Numbered from the stretch's first letter, positions 21,201 to 31,583 are shown. The stretch: DNA of 64,000 bases from Bordetella parapertussis (GCA_945862305.1 CAMAXF010000002.1:62001-126000); one strand, 5' to 3'. The notes: generated from the letters alone by a model not told the origin. Program-made: numbers and translations.

Positions 21201-21232
21201 TTCACCCCAACCCCCCTCGCACAAGAGACAAC

Positions 21233-22459
21233 ATGGCAAACCCCAAGATCAAGAAAGTTGTGCTGGCCTACTCCGGTGGACTCGACACCTCGGTCATCCT
21301 GAAGTGGCTGCAAGACCAATACGGCTGCGAGGTCATCACCTTCACCGCCGACATCGGCCAGGGCGAAGAGCTCGAGCCCGCCCGGCAGAAGGCCAAAAAG
21401 TTTGGTGTGAAGAAGATCTACATCGAAGACCTCCGCGAGGAATTCGTTCGAGACTTCGTCTTCCCGATGTTTCGAGCCAACACCGTCTACGAGGGCGAGT
21501 ACCTGCTGGGCACCTCCATCGCACGGCCCCTCATTGCCAAGCGTCTGGTCGAGATCGCCCGCCAGGAAAAGGCCGATGCCATCTCCCACGGGGCCACCGG
21601 CAAGGGCAATGACCAGGTGCGCTTTGAGCTCGGTGCCTACGCCCTCATGCCCGATGTGAAAGTCATTGCACCCTGGCGGGAGTGGGATCTCCTCTCCCGC
21701 GACAAGCTGCTCGCGTACGCCGACCAGCACGGCATTCCGGTGGACTACAAAAAACGCAAGGGCGAGGCACCCTTCTCCATGGATGCCAACCTGCTGCACA
21801 TCTCCTATGAGGGTGGTGTGCTTGAGGACCCCAACCGCGAGCCCCCAGCCACCGGCATGTGGCGGCTCACCGTGCCCATCGAGAAGGCCCCCAGCAAGGC
21901 CGAGGAGATCGAGCTCGACTTCGTCAAGGGCGACCTCGTGGCCATCAATGGCCAGAAGATGAAGGCCCACGAGCTGCTCGCCGAGCTCAATCGCCTTGGT
22001 GGACGTCATGGCATCGGCCGGCTCGACCTGGTGGAGAACCGTTATGTTGGAATGAAGTCGCGCGGATGCTATGAGACCCCGGGCGGCACCATCCTGCTGC
22101 GGGCCCATCGGGCGATTGAATCTCTCACCCTCGACCGTGAGGTGGCCCACCTCAAGGACGACCTCATGCCGCGCTATGCGAGCCTGGTCTACAACGGCTA
22201 CTGGTGGTCACCCGAGCGCCAGGCCCTACAGGTGCTCATCGACCATACCCAGGCCACCGTCACTGGCCGGGTTCGCCTGAAGCTCCTCAAGGGCAATGTC
22301 ATTGTCACCGGCCGTCAGAGCAAGCACTCCCTCTTCGATGCCAAGATCTCGACCTTCGATGACGACGGTGGCGCATACAACCAGGCCGACGCAGGTGGCT
22401 TCATCAAGCTCAACGCCCTGCGCATGCGCATTGCGGCGGCCAAGAAGAAATCCAAGTAA
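21233..22459 (+). CDS. argG: Argininosuccinate synthase
   Basis: Joins citrulline and aspartate with ATP to give argininosuccinate. 408 aa from the ATG at 21233; the long upstream frame overlaps argF and is not used. The PP-loop ATP motif AYSGGLDTS lies near residue 12; [13 protein letters not shown] and the C-terminal [17 protein letters not shown] region are typical. This is the argG type of about 400 aa. Followed 14 nt later by yajQ. argH is not in the window. Confidence 0.97.
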   Translation: MANPKIKKVVLAYSGGLDTSVILKWLQDQYGCEVITFTADIGQGEELEPARQKAKKFGVKKIYIEDLREEFVRDFVFPMFRANTVYEGEYLLGTSIARPLIAKRLVEIARQEKADAISHGATGKGNDQVRFELGAYALMPDVKVIAPWREWDLLSRDKLLAYADQHGIPVDYKKRKGEAPFSMDANLLHISYEGGVLEDPNREPPATGMWRLTVPIEKAPSKAEEIELDFVKGDLVAINGQKMKAHELLAELNRLGGRHGIGRLDLVENRYVGMKSRGCYETPGGTILLRAHRAIESLTLDREVAHLKDDLMPRYASLVYNGYWWSPERQALQVLIDHTQATVTGRVRLKLLKGNVIVTGRQSKHSLFDAKISTFDDDGGAYNQADAGGFIKLNALRMRIAAAKKKSK

Positions 22460-22473
22460 GGAAGGAGCCGCAC

Positions 22474-22959
22474 ATGCCCTCATTCGACACCACCCTTGAG
22501 GCCGACGTCACCGAAGTGCGCAATGCCGTCGACCAGGCCAGCAAAGAAATCAGCACCCGCTTCGATTTCAAGGGCTCGAGCGCCAAGGTCGAGCAGAAGG
22601 AGCGTGAGCTCAGCTGCTATGCAGACAACGAATTTCAGCTCGGCCAGGTTCGAGAGGTTCTGATCTCCAAGTGCGCCAAGCGCCAGGTCGACGTGCGCTT
22701 CTTATCCCACGGCGACATTCAGAAGATCTCCGGCGACAAGATCAAGCAGGTGCTTACCGTTCGGCATGGCATTGCTGGCGATGACGCCAAGCGCATCGTG
22801 CGGATCCTGAAGGACAGCAAGATGAAGGTTCAGGCAGCCATTCAGGGAGACACCGTGCGGGTCACGGGTGGGAAGCGAGACGACCTGCAGGCGGCCATTG
22901 CACTCTTGCGCAAGGAGGTCGACGACCTCCCGCTCACCTTCGGAAACTTCCGAGACTAG
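22474..22959 (+). CDS. yajQ: YajQ family nucleotide-binding protein
   Basis: 161-aa DUF520/YajQ protein with two similar ferredoxin-like halves. Family signatures: MPSFD at the N-terminus, [11 protein letters not shown], and [26 protein letters not shown] near the C-terminus. YajQ proteins bind nucleotides and some bind cyclic di-GMP; the role here is not known. A strong ribosome site (AAGGAAGGAG) precedes the ATG. The stop overlaps the convergent folE2 stop in CTAG (22956-22959). Confidence 0.94.
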   Translation: MPSFDTTLEADVTEVRNAVDQASKEISTRFDFKGSSAKVEQKERELSCYADNEFQLGQVREVLISKCAKRQVDVRFLSHGDIQKISGDKIKQVLTVRHGIAGDDAKRIVRILKDSKMKVQAAIQGDTVRVTGGKRDDLQAAIALLRKEVDDLPLTFGNFRD

Positions 22960-23777
22960 GCCTCGATTCGGGCCCAGGCCGAATGGTTGTGGATGGACTC
23001 GAAATTCTCAGCCTCGATGCAGGCTGACTGAACGCCTGGCAGGGTACGCACCGACAAGGCAACATCGCGCACCAGGTCTTCCACGAACTTCGCATTGTCG
23101 TAGGCCCGCTCGGTCACATACTTCTCGTCGGGCCGCTTGAGCAGACCCCAGAGTTCGCAGGAGGCCTGCTGCTCGATGGTCTGGATCAGCGTGGAGATGC
23201 TGGGCGCCAGCCCTGGCTGGCAGACCACGCGCACATAGACTTCCGAGCGCTGATTGTGGGCACCGTAGTCTGAGATTTCCTTGGAGCACGGGCACAGGCT
23301 CTTGACCGGCACCCAGGCCGAGATCGCGAGTTCGCGTGCCCCATCCTGCTCGATGGCCTCCAGGCCAATGCGGTAATCCATGAGCGAGGCCACCCCACTC
23401 ACAGGCGCCGTCTTCTGGATGAAGAAGGGGGCCTCCACCGTCAGCGTGCCCTCATCAGCCTCGAGCAGCCGAAGCATGTCTTCAAAAAGAAGGTCGATGG
23501 CCTGTGCCGACAGTGCCGTACCCTCGCGCAGCATGCCTTCGAGCAGGGCCACAAAACGTGACATGTGGGTGCCCTTGCGATCGGCCGGCAAGGCCACCGA
23601 CAAGGAAAACACGCCAACCGAGGGCTGGGGCTCTGCACCAGCGCCCGTCTCGATGAGCACGGGGTAGCGAATCTTGCGGATTCCCACCCGCTGAATGGGC
23701 AGGTTGCGGGCATCGGCCGTGCCTTGCACATCTGGCATCTCACGCATGAGGCCAGCGGAGTCGAGTGGATTGTTCAT
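22956..23777 (-). CDS. folE2: GTP cyclohydrolase FolE2 (type IB)
   Basis: Zinc-independent-type GTP cyclohydrolase I that makes dihydroneopterin triphosphate for folate. 273 aa. The catalytic cysteine region is [19 protein letters not shown], and the GTHMSRF segment near residue 70 is typical of the FolE2 tunnel-fold family. Its ATG overlaps the dxs stop by 4 nt, so it is the last gene of xseB-ispA-dxs-folE2. FolE2 is often used under zinc limitation, but no Zur site was identified and its position in a housekeeping operon suggests constitutive use. Confidence 0.94.
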   Translation of the reverse strand: MNNPLDSAGLMREMPDVQGTADARNLPIQRVGIRKIRYPVLIETGAGAEPQPSVGVFSLSVALPADRKGTHMSRFVALLEGMLREGTALSAQAIDLLFEDMLRLLEADEGTLTVEAPFFIQKTAPVSGVASLMDYRIGLEAIEQDGARELAISAWVPVKSLCPCSKEISDYGAHNQRSEVYVRVVCQPGLAPSISTLIQTIEQQASCELWGLLKRPDEKYVTERAYDNAKFVEDLVRDVALSVRTLPGVQSACIEAENFESIHNHSAWARIEA

Positions 23778-25702
23778 GAGACCAGGGACAGGGGTGATGA
23801 GAGTGACAACATGTTGATGCGTTGACGAACCGAGGCCACGATGCCCTCGGCATCCAGCCCCTCCAGGGCCAAGAGTTTGCCATGGTCGCCGTGGTCAATG
23901 AACCGATCCGGCAGGCCCAGGTGGAAGATCGGCACCATCGGAATGCGATCGCCCAGGGCCACAAGGGCCTCTGCACAGGCCGAGCCCGCACCCGCCATGA
24001 CGGCATGCTCCTCGATCGTGACCAGCAGGTCGTGTGTCTTGGCGGCCTCTTCAATGGCCTCCATGTCGAGTGGCTTGATGAAGCGCATGTTGATGAGGCT
24101 GGCATCGAGCCGCTCGGCGGCCAGACGCGCGGGCGTGACCATGCTGCCGAAGGCGAGCAAGGCCACACGGGCGCCCGCAGCCTTATTTCCAACGCCGGAT
24201 CGGCGAAGCCATTCGGCCTGGCCCACTGGAATGGGCGCCAGGCTCTCGCCGGCGGGTTCACCGGGCCCTGCCCCACGTGGGTATCGCACCGCCGAGGGGC
24301 CATCGATCGACAGGCCCGTGCTCAGCATGGCCCTGCACTCGGGCTCATCCTTGGGCGCCATGATGACCATGTTTGGAATGCAACGAAGGAAGGCAATGTC
24401 GTAGGCGCCCGCATGGGTGGCACCGTCGGCCCCCACCAGGCCCGCCCGGTCGATGGCAAAGACCACCGGCAGGTTCTGCAGGGCCACGTCGTGAATGAGT
24501 TGGTCGTAGCCGCGCTGTAAGAAGGTGGAATAGATGGCCACCACTGGCCGAAGCCCCTCACATGCAAGGCCCGCGGCCACTGTGACCGCGTGCTGCTCCG
24601 CGATGGCCACGTCGTGGTAACGATCCGGGAACTTCTGCGAATAGCCCACCAGGCCAGAGCCCTCGCGCATGGCGGGCGTGACCACCACCAGCCTTGGATC
24701 GGCTGCAGCGGCGTCGCAGCACCACTGGCCAAACACCGCCGAATAGGTGGGCTTGGCTGGCGCGGTGGAGGGCTGGATGCCCTTTTCCGGATCGAACTTG
24801 CCTGGCCCGTGATACAGGATGGGGTCGTCCTCGGCCCGCTGGTAGCCATGGCCCTTTTTCGTGACCACATGCAGAAACTGAGGCCCCTTCAGCTCGCGCA
24901 GATTCTGCAGGGCTGGCACCAGGGCATCGAGGTCGTGGCCGTCGATGGGACCGTAGTAATTAAAGCCGAACTCCTCAAAGAGGGTGGAGGGCGTGACAAG
25001 GCCCTTGGCCCCGCCCTCGAGCTTGCGGGCAATCTCGAGCACGGGCGGCACCACACCAAGCACCTGCTTGCCCAGTTCGCGCGCCGCTGAATAGAAGCGG
25101 CCGGTCATGAGACGGGCCAGGTAATTGCTCATGGCCCCCACGGGCGGCGAGATCGACATCTCGTTGTCGTTGAGGATCACGAGGAGGTCGATGTCCTTGT
25201 GAATACCCGCATTGTTCATGGCCTCATAGGCCATGCCCGCAGAGATGGCGCCGTCTCCAATGACCGCCACATGACGCCGACGGTGCGGCCCCTGATGCTC
25301 GCCCTTCTGGCGCGTGGCAAGCGCCATGCCCAGTGCAGCAGAAATCGAGGTGGAGGAGTGGGCCGTGCCGAAGTGGTCATGCTCACTCTCGGCCCGACGC
25401 GGAAAGCCTGAGATGCCGCCAAACTGGCGAAGGCCAGACATCTGATCACGACGCCCGGTGAGAATCTTGTGCGGATAGCTCTGGTGGCCGACATCCCAGA
25501 CCAGCCGATCGAAGGGCGTGTGAAAGACATGGTGAATGGCCACCGTGAGCTCGACCGTGCCCAGGTTGGAAGACAAATGACCACCGGTCTGCGCAACCGA
25601 TTCCAGCAGGTAGGTGCGAAGCTCGTCAGAGACCTCCTTGAGCTGACGACGGGTCAGCATGCGGAGCTGATCGGGGCTGTCGATGGCGTGAAGTAATGTC
25701 AT
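23774..25702 (-). CDS. dxs: 1-deoxy-D-xylulose-5-phosphate synthase
   Basis: Thiamine-diphosphate enzyme that condenses pyruvate and glyceraldehyde 3-phosphate, the first step of the MEP isoprenoid pathway. 642 aa, normal length. Seen: [16 protein letters not shown], the ThDP motif [18 protein letters not shown], the YYGPIDGHD segment, the transketolase-like pyrimidine domain with AIAEQHAVT, and the C-terminal transketolase domain. It lies 16 nt after ispA and overlaps folE2 by 4 nt, so isoprenoid precursor and farnesyl diphosphate genes are co-transcribed. Confidence 0.97.
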   Translation of the reverse strand: MTLLHAIDSPDQLRMLTRRQLKEVSDELRTYLLESVAQTGGHLSSNLGTVELTVAIHHVFHTPFDRLVWDVGHQSYPHKILTGRRDQMSGLRQFGGISGFPRRAESEHDHFGTAHSSTSISAALGMALATRQKGEHQGPHRRRHVAVIGDGAISAGMAYEAMNNAGIHKDIDLLVILNDNEMSISPPVGAMSNYLARLMTGRFYSAARELGKQVLGVVPPVLEIARKLEGGAKGLVTPSTLFEEFGFNYYGPIDGHDLDALVPALQNLRELKGPQFLHVVTKKGHGYQRAEDDPILYHGPGKFDPEKGIQPSTAPAKPTYSAVFGQWCCDAAAADPRLVVVTPAMREGSGLVGYSQKFPDRYHDVAIAEQHAVTVAAGLACEGLRPVVAIYSTFLQRGYDQLIHDVALQNLPVVFAIDRAGLVGADGATHAGAYDIAFLRCIPNMVIMAPKDEPECRAMLSTGLSIDGPSAVRYPRGAGPGEPAGESLAPIPVGQAEWLRRSGVGNKAAGARVALLAFGSMVTPARLAAERLDASLINMRFIKPLDMEAIEEAAKTHDLLVTIEEHAVMAGAGSACAEALVALGDRIPMVPIFHLGLPDRFIDHGDHGKLLALEGLDAEGIVASVRQRINMLSLSSPLSLVS

Positions 25703-25718
25703 GAGGGCCTAAGATGAA

Positions 25719-26654
25719 CTAGTACGCGCGCTGCGTCAACGCATGGGCCAATTCCGAAAGGCCATCGGCCCGATGGCCCAGCGGCTTGAGTGCAGCCACC
25801 GCAGACCGATGCAGACGCTGCGCATGTGCACGGCTCTCGGCCACACCCAAGAGGCGCACGAAGGTGGGCTTGCCCTGGGCAGCGTCCTTCCCGGCGGTCT
25901 TTCCAAGGGTGTGTGAGTCGGCCTCGGCATCGAGCACGTCATCGATCACCTGGAAGGCCAGGCCGAGGTCTCGTGCATAGGCATCGAGGGCTTCGATGCA
26001 GCCTGGGGCACTGGCCCTCGGCCCGATGAGCCCCCCCATGATGGCCGCAGCACGAATGAGTGCGCCCGTCTTGAGCGCGTGCATGGCCTCGAGGCTTTTC
26101 TGGTCGAGCGACTCGCCCACGACCGCAATGTCAATGGCCTGACCGCCTGCCATGCCAAGGGCCCCCGTGGCCCGGGTGGCCACCTGCAGAATCTGAACCA
26201 GTCGGTCGGGCGCAATGGGCGCCCGCGACAAGAGCTCGAAGCCCAAGGTCTGCAGGGCATCGCCGACGAGCAAGGCCGTGGGCTCATCGTAGGCAATGTG
26301 CACGGTGGGCTGTCCACGCCGCAGGTCGTCGTCGTCCATGCAGGGCATGTCGTCGTGCACCAATGAAAAGGCGTGGATGCACTCAATGGCGGCGGCGACA
26401 TCGAGTGCCGCTGGCCCCATCGGGTCTGCGCCGGTGGCCTGGGCTGCGGCCATGACCATCAATCCCCGGGCACGCTTTCCGCCATTGAGCACGCCATGTC
26501 GCATGGCAGCCCAGAGCCGCTCCAGGGCTGCGTCTGGCCTGGCCGCGCCTGCATGGCAGCGCGGGCTGAGGGCATCAGACAGCCGCACCTCGAGCGCTTG
26601 GCGCCAGGCCAGCGGCAGGCCCAGTGCCGTCTCGGTGGCGACCACTGCGGTCAA
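25719..26654 (-). CDS. ispA: Farnesyl diphosphate synthase (polyprenyl synthetase)
   Basis: Condenses IPP with DMAPP/GPP to farnesyl diphosphate. About 311 aa. First aspartate-rich motif DDMPCMDDDDLRRG and second motif QVIDDVLDAEAD are present, with GKRARGL for IPP binding. The first possible start is a TTG at 26654 whose bases overlap the xseB stop (TTGA); a GTG at 26645 is the alternative. No ATG precedes the conserved region. Upstream xseB and downstream dxs support the call. Confidence 0.94.
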   Translation of the reverse strand: MTAVVATETALGLPLAWRQALEVRLSDALSPRCHAGAARPDAALERLWAAMRHGVLNGGKRARGLMVMAAAQATGADPMGPAALDVAAAIECIHAFSLVHDDMPCMDDDDLRRGQPTVHIAYDEPTALLVGDALQTLGFELLSRAPIAPDRLVQILQVATRATGALGMAGGQAIDIAVVGESLDQKSLEAMHALKTGALIRAAAIMGGLIGPRASAPGCIEALDAYARDLGLAFQVIDDVLDAEADSHTLGKTAGKDAAQGKPTFVRLLGVAESRAHAQRLHRSAVAALKPLGHRADGLSELAHALTQRAY

Positions 26655-26929
26655 GACGACTCCAGCTGGTCTCGGCTCACCACAGCGTGGCTGCCCTGGC
26701 TGTCGATGAGCTCGATGGTCTGCGCCGCCTCATCGAGCAGAGACTGCGCACGCTTGAGCAGGGCGGCACCTCGGCCGTAGGCCGCAAGGGCCTCGGCCAG
26801 ATCAAGTTCACCAGACTCCAATTGGGCAGCAATCTGCTCCATGCCGGCGAGCACGTCCTCGAAGCGCATGGCCTCGATGTCGGCATGCGCCGACGGCGTT
26901 GTGGGGCTGGGTGGGCTTGACTTGGGCAT
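26651..26929 (-). CDS. xseB: Exodeoxyribonuclease VII small subunit
   Basis: 92-aa alpha-helical partner of XseA. The family core FEDVLAGMEQIAAQLESGELDLAEALAAYGRGAALL is well conserved (two helices). It is the first gene of the xseB-ispA-dxs-folE2 operon, a classical order in proteobacteria, and overlaps the ispA start by 4 nt. The catalytic subunit gene xseA is at 14369-15598. Confidence 0.94.
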   Translation of the reverse strand: MPKSSPPSPTTPSAHADIEAMRFEDVLAGMEQIAAQLESGELDLAEALAAYGRGAALLKRAQSLLDEAAQTIELIDSQGSHAVVSRDQLESS

Positions 26930-26950
26930 CCCGAGATTCTAAGGGAGGAC

Positions 26951-26993
26951 AGCCAGCCTTCAGGCTGGACCCGATGCTGATTGCGGCTATACT
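26951..26993 (+). promoter_or_regulatory. Candidate promoter region of the Rieske oxygenase gene
   Basis: TATACT at 26988-26993 is a good -10, about 35 nt before the ATG at 27028. The -35 region (CTGGAC, 26965-26970) is poor. A perfect 6-bp inverted repeat (CCAGCC-TTCA-GGCTGG, 26953-26968) abuts it and could be an operator overlapping the -35. No terminator-type T-run follows the hairpin. Confidence 0.4.
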
Positions 26994-27027
26994 CGACGGC
27001 TTTCCTTGGCTAAAGAGGGGGGATCTG

Positions 27028-28140
27028 ATGTCAGACGTCGGAACCTTTTCGAGGCTCGAACCTTCGGCTGCACAGCTGCCGGTTTGGGCTTACTTTGACG
27101 AGGCGCTTCTTGCCCAAGAGCGCCAGGCCTGCTTCGCAGCGGGCCCCGGCTATGTTGGCCACCAACTCATGGTGCCCGACCAAGGCCACTTCCATACGCT
27201 CGCCCATGAAGACCATGGCCGCGTTCTGGTGAACCAGGGCGACCGCATCGAGCTGCTCTCGAACATCTGCCGGCACCGCCAGGCCATCATGCTCGAGGGC
27301 CGTGGCCAGACAGAGTCGATTGTCTGTCCCCTGCATCGCTGGACATACGATCTGCAGGGGCAGCTTCTCGGTGCGCCCCATTTTGAGCAAGACCCTTGCC
27401 GCCACCTGCAGCGCCAGACGCTCAACCAATGGAATGGCCTGCTCTTTGAAGGCAATGCCAGCCTGCTCGACGAACTCAAGACAATCCCGTTTTTCAGCCA
27501 CCTGAACTTCGAGGGCTATGTCTTCGCCAAAAGCCAGTCCCATCATTGCCCCTACAACTGGAAGAGCTTCATCGAGGTCTACATGGACGACTACCATGTG
27601 GTGCCATTCCATCCGGGCCTGGGACAGTTCGTGGACTGCAACTGGCTGCGCTGGCATTTCGGTGAGAACCACAACATCCAGGCCGTGGGCATCACACCGC
27701 TCCATGATGCAGCCACACCGGTCTACAAGCGCTGGCACGATGAGGTGCTCCGCATGCACGGCGGCCGGCTGCCCGAGTTCGGCGCCATCTGGATGACGAT
27801 CTATCCCAACATCATGGTCGAGTGGTATCCCAAGGTGCTGGTGGTGAGCCACCTGCATCCGGTCTCGCCGCAAGAGACAGTAAACGTGGTGGAGTTCTAT
27901 TACCCCGAAGAGATCTTTCACTTCGAGCCCTCCTACATGGAGGCCCAGCAGGCCGCCTACAGCGAGACAGTCATCGAGGACGATGAGATCGCCATTCGAA
28001 TGGACCGCGGCCGCCGCGCCCTGATGAAGGCCGGCCGCAACGAGGTGGGCCCCTATCACTCCCCCATGGAAGACGGCATGCTGCACTTCCACGAGTACAT
28101 GCGCCGCCGCATGGGCGAGGCGCTCGCCCAGGACCGATGA
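27028..28140 (+). CDS. Rieske non-heme iron oxygenase, alpha-subunit type
   Basis: 370-aa ring-hydroxylating oxygenase family protein of unknown substrate. The N-terminal Rieske [2Fe-2S] domain has ligands C81-x-H83 and C100-x2-H103 (CRH, CPLH). The catalytic domain has the 2-His site DDYHVVPFH (His190, His195), with the third acidic ligand expected in the C-terminal part. A strong GAGGGGGGAT ribosome site precedes the ATG at 27028. No beta subunit, ferredoxin or dedicated reductase lies beside it; its stop overlaps the sulfurtransferase start. The chromosomal place, divergent from xseB-ispA-dxs, suggests a conserved housekeeping role rather than xenobiotic degradation (inference). Confidence 0.88.
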   Translation: MSDVGTFSRLEPSAAQLPVWAYFDEALLAQERQACFAAGPGYVGHQLMVPDQGHFHTLAHEDHGRVLVNQGDRIELLSNICRHRQAIMLEGRGQTESIVCPLHRWTYDLQGQLLGAPHFEQDPCRHLQRQTLNQWNGLLFEGNASLLDELKTIPFFSHLNFEGYVFAKSQSHHCPYNWKSFIEVYMDDYHVVPFHPGLGQFVDCNWLRWHFGENHNIQAVGITPLHDAATPVYKRWHDEVLRMHGGRLPEFGAIWMTIYPNIMVEWYPKVLVVSHLHPVSPQETVNVVEFYYPEEIFHFEPSYMEAQQAAYSETVIEDDEIAIRMDRGRRALMKAGRNEVGPYHSPMEDGMLHFHEYMRRRMGEALAQDR

Positions 28141-28985
28141 ATCCCATCATCACCTGTCCGGAGGTCGTGGGCCATGAAGGGCCCCTGCTGCTCATCGATG
28201 TGCGGCACAGCCTCACCGACCCCACCGCCGGCATCATGGCCTACGCGAAGGGCCACCTGCCCGGGGCAGCCTTCCTCTCGGTCGATGAAGAACTCAGCGG
28301 AGAGCCCAGCCCAGGCAATGGGGGGCGGCATCCGCTCCCGCAGCCAGAGGTCTTCGCACAGCGCCTGGCTGAGTTGGGCGCGACCGAAGACACCCTGCTG
28401 GTGGCCTACGACGACCAAGGCGGGCTCTTTGCATCACGCCTCTGGTGGCTGGCCCGCTGGATTGGTCACCTGCGGGTAGCCGTGCTCGATGGCGGCCTGC
28501 GCGCCTGGGTCGAGTCGGGCGGCCCCCTCAAGGCAGATGAGTTCAAGGCATCGAAGGCGGGGAAGATGTCGGTTCGGCCAAGCCTATGCCCGCGGTGGAA
28601 CCTGGAAATGATTGAGGCCTGGGTGGCGGCCTCCTCGAATCCTGCATTTGCTGTGTTGGTCGATGCTCGCGCCGCCGAGCGCTTCCGGGGTGAAGTCGAG
28701 CCCATCGACCCCGTGGCCGGTCACATTCCTGGGGCCATCAACCGCCCTTACCTGCAGAACCTCGATGACCAGGGTCGTTTCAAGGCGCCGTCGGCCTTGC
28801 GAGATGAGTTTGCCGCCATGCTCGGCGAGGCGGACCCCACTTCGGTGGTGCACAGCTGTGGGTCGGGCATCTCGGCCTGCCACAACCTGCTGGCCATGGA
28901 GGCTGCAGGCCTTGCGGGCAGCGCGCTCTACCCCGGCTCTTGGAGTGAATGGTGCGGGCGGGCCTCGCCCGCCGCGCAGGGCTAA
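28137..28985 (+). CDS. sseA: Sulfurtransferase (3-mercaptopyruvate/thiosulfate sulfurtransferase type)
   Basis: 282-aa two-domain rhodanese. The N-terminal inactive domain contains VDVRHSL- and YDDQGGLFASRLWW-like segments; the C-terminal domain carries the catalytic cysteine in HSCGSGISA (about residue 241). A CGSG loop is typical of 3-mercaptopyruvate sulfurtransferases, whereas thiosulfate enzymes usually have CRKG, so mercaptopyruvate is the likelier donor. The start overlaps the Rieske oxygenase stop by 4 nt, implying coupled expression. The stop overlaps the convergent FAH-family stop (CTAA). Confidence 0.88.
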   Translation: MNPIITCPEVVGHEGPLLLIDVRHSLTDPTAGIMAYAKGHLPGAAFLSVDEELSGEPSPGNGGRHPLPQPEVFAQRLAELGATEDTLLVAYDDQGGLFASRLWWLARWIGHLRVAVLDGGLRAWVESGGPLKADEFKASKAGKMSVRPSLCPRWNLEMIEAWVAASSNPAFAVLVDARAAERFRGEVEPIDPVAGHIPGAINRPYLQNLDDQGRFKAPSALRDEFAAMLGEADPTSVVHSCGSGISACHNLLAMEAAGLAGSALYPGSWSEWCGRASPAAQG

Positions 28986-29677
28986 ACCAGCCGCAAGACC
29001 AGATCGGGCAGGCCAGCGGCCTTTGCACGAATCTCATCACCACGCACCACAGGGCCCACACCCGCGGGTGTGCCGGTGAAGATGATGTCGCCGGGGGCCA
29101 AGGTCCAGCCCTCTGAGATCTTGCAGATCATCTCTTCGATGTTCCAGATCATCTGACTCAGATCGCCCGACTGGCGTGTCTCGCCATTCACGGCCAGAAA
29201 GATGGCACCCTGGGTCACCAGGCCGCCAAATGCGTCGGTCGGAACCAGCGGCCCAATGGGCGACGCATGGTCGAAGGACTTGCCAATTTCCCATGGCTTG
29301 GCCTGCTTCTTCATCTCGGCCTGGCGGTCGCGCCGGGTCATGTCCAGGCCCAGGCCATAACCCCAGATGGCGGCACGCGCCTCTGAGGCCGAGAGGTTGC
29401 TGCCCCCCGCATGCAGGGCCACCACCAGCTCCACCTCATGGTGAAGGTCGTCGGTGAGCGAGGGATAAGGCCAGTCGACCGAGGCATCCGGCGGACATTC
29501 AAAGAGGGTGTCGGGCGGCTTGATGAAGAAGAAGGGCGGCTCACGGCCGGTGTCGCCCATCTCCTTGGCATGGTCGGCGTAATTCCGGCCCACGCAGTAC
29601 ACGCGGCGCACCGGAAAACGTTCCGTGGAGTGAAGAATCGGAAGTGAGACCGACGGTACAACGGGAGGCTTCTTCAT
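28982..29677 (-). CDS. Fumarylacetoacetate hydrolase (FAH) family protein
   Basis: 231-aa member of the FAH superfamily, whose members cleave or hydrate acyl-pyruvates or decarboxylate oxaloacetate using a divalent metal. Seen: CVGRNYADHAKEMG, FFFIKPPDTL, the metal-ligand region LHHEVELVVAL and GDIIFTGTPAGVGPV. The closest characterised types of this length are fumarylpyruvate hydrolases and oxaloacetate decarboxylases; the substrate cannot be assigned. It starts 27 nt after dnaB on the same strand, so it may be the distal gene of the rpsF-dnaB operon. Confidence 0.87.
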   Translation of the reverse strand: MKKPPVVPSVSLPILHSTERFPVRRVYCVGRNYADHAKEMGDTGREPPFFFIKPPDTLFECPPDASVDWPYPSLTDDLHHEVELVVALHAGGSNLSASEARAAIWGYGLGLDMTRRDRQAEMKKQAKPWEIGKSFDHASPIGPLVPTDAFGGLVTQGAIFLAVNGETRQSGDLSQMIWNIEEMICKISEGWTLAPGDIIFTGTPAGVGPVVRGDEIRAKAAGLPDLVLRLV

Positions 29678-29704
29678 GGGGGCAGGACGCGAATGGAGGG
29701 TTGA

Positions 29705-31090
29705 TCAGTACCCGCCGCCATAGCCCGTGGGGGCGGGGGGCGCGTGATTGTCGAACTTGGTGAACTGGCCCAGGAAGGTGAGGCGCACGGTGCCAATCGG
29801 GCCATTTCGTTGCTTGCCGATGATGATCTCGGCCACACCCTTGTCGGGGGAGTCCGGTCGGTAGACCTCATCGCGGTAGATGAAGAGAATGACATCCGCG
29901 TCTTGCTCAATGGCGCCGCTCTCGCGCAGGTCGCTCATCACGGGACGCTTGTCGGTGCGCTGCTCCACGGTGCGATTGAGCTGCGAGAGTGCGATGACGG
30001 GGCAGTTCAGCTCCTTGGCCAGGCTCTTGAGTGACCGCGTGATCTCGGAAATTTCGGTGGTACGGTTCTCAGAGCCCGCGCTCGAGCCACTCATGAGCTG
30101 AATGTAATCCACCACAATGAGCTTGAGGCCACCGGCCATGCGGGCCATGCGGCGTGCGCGCGCGCGAAGCTCGAGTGGGTTGAGGGCCGGGGTTTCATCA
30201 ATGTAGGCCTGCACCCCTTGTAGCCGCTTGACCGCATGGGTGAGGCGGTCCCAGTCGTCTTCCTGGAGCCGGCCCGTTCGCAGCCGCTGGGCATCGATGC
30301 GCCCAACCGAACAGAGCATGCGCAGCACCAGCTGCTCAGCGCCCATCTCCATGCTGAAGACGGCAATCGGCAGGCCTTGGTCAATGGCCACATGCTCGGC
30401 AAGATTCAACGCAAAAGAGGTCTTTCCCATGCTTGGGCGGCCCGCCACGATGATGAGGTCTCCACCGTGCATGCCCGCCGTTTTCTGGTCGAGGTCGACA
30501 AAGCCTGAAGGCACGCCCGTGACATCGGAGGGATTCGGATGACTGGCGAGCTCGTCGATCCGCTTGACCACACTCTTGACGAGTTCATCAAAGCGTTGGG
30601 CCTCATGCTGGCCGCGGGCGCCCTCCTCTCCGATTCGGAAAATCATCGTCTCGGCCTCATCGAGGATCTGACGGGTCTCCTTGCCAGCTGGGTTGAGCGC
30701 CGTGGTGGCGATGGTGTCGCTCACACTCACGAGCCGGCGCAGGATAGAGCGGTCTCGAACAATTTCCGCATAGCGTCGAATGTTCGAGGCCGAGGGTGTC
30801 TCCTGGGCCAGCGAGTTGACGTAGGAAAGGCCGCCTGCATCCTCGGCCTTGCCGATGGACTGCAGGTGCTCGTAGACCGTAACCGCATCGGCCGGCCGGG
30901 CCTGCTCAACGAGCCGGCTGATGGCGGCGTAGATCAGCCGATGGTCGGCCCGGTAAAAATCGGTGTCGCGGAGAAGATCGCCGATGCGGTCCCAGGCGGT
31001 GTTGTCGAGCAGCAGGCCACCAAGAACCGCGGCCTCCGCCTCCACAGACTGGGGCGGGAGCCGCAGGGCGGCCGTCTGATCATCTGACAT
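29705..31090 (-). CDS. dnaB: Replicative DNA helicase DnaB
   Basis: Hexameric 5'-3' helicase at the replication fork. 461 aa. N-terminal domain (LPPQSVEAEAAVLGG) followed by the RecA-like domain with Walker A GRPSMGKTSFALN, the DYIQLMSG Walker B and ALSQLNRTVEQR. No intein is visible. It lies 26 nt downstream of rplI, the usual rpsF-priB-rpsR-rplI-dnaB order in betaproteobacteria. Confidence 0.97.
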   Translation of the reverse strand: MSDDQTAALRLPPQSVEAEAAVLGGLLLDNTAWDRIGDLLRDTDFYRADHRLIYAAISRLVEQARPADAVTVYEHLQSIGKAEDAGGLSYVNSLAQETPSASNIRRYAEIVRDRSILRRLVSVSDTIATTALNPAGKETRQILDEAETMIFRIGEEGARGQHEAQRFDELVKSVVKRIDELASHPNPSDVTGVPSGFVDLDQKTAGMHGGDLIIVAGRPSMGKTSFALNLAEHVAIDQGLPIAVFSMEMGAEQLVLRMLCSVGRIDAQRLRTGRLQEDDWDRLTHAVKRLQGVQAYIDETPALNPLELRARARRMARMAGGLKLIVVDYIQLMSGSSAGSENRTTEISEITRSLKSLAKELNCPVIALSQLNRTVEQRTDKRPVMSDLRESGAIEQDADVILFIYRDEVYRPDSPDKGVAEIIIGKQRNGPIGTVRLTFLGQFTKFDNHAPPAPTGYGGGY

Positions 31091-31116
31091 GGCCGTGGAC
31101 CGCCCGGGCAGGCCGC

Positions 31117-31569
31117 TTAAACGGCCTCGCCGATCACTCGAATGGTGAGCGTGGCCACGGCATCGGTGTGAGGCGCCACCTGAACAGCATGGTCGCCCAC
31201 CATCTTCAACGGGCCCTCGGGCAGGCGCACCTGAGACTTGCTCACTGCATGGCCCATGGCCGTGACCGCCTCAGAGATGTCGAAGTTGGTGACCGAGCCA
31301 AAGAGGCGGCCATCCACACCCGCCTTCTGGCGAATCTCCACCACCAGGCCCTCGAGGCGTTGGGCCACGGTCTGGGCCGCCGCGAGTTTCTCTGCGGCTG
31401 CGCGCTCGAGCTCTGCACGGCGGGCCTCGAACTCAGCCACGGCCGACTGGGTGGCGCGACGGGCCATGCCCTGGGGGATCAAAAAGTTGCGGGCGTAGCC
31501 ATCTTTCACACGCACCACTTCACCCAGGAGGCCCAGGTTGGAAATTTTTTCGAGAAGAATGACCTGCAT
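31117..31569 (-). CDS. rplI: 50S ribosomal protein L9
   Basis: 150 aa, normal length. The ATG at 31569 starts the canonical [13 protein letters not shown]; the frame extends six codons upstream without similarity. The L9 signature [15 protein letters not shown] is intact, with the long central helix and the C-terminal domain ([12 protein letters not shown]). It starts 14 nt after rpsR. Confidence 0.97.
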   Translation of the reverse strand: MQVILLEKISNLGLLGEVVRVKDGYARNFLIPQGMARRATQSAVAEFEARRAELERAAAEKLAAAQTVAQRLEGLVVEIRQKAGVDGRLFGSVTNFDISEAVTAMGHAVSKSQVRLPEGPLKMVGDHAVQVAPHTDAVATLTIRVIGEAV

Positions 31570-31583
31570 AGGAGACCCCTGAA

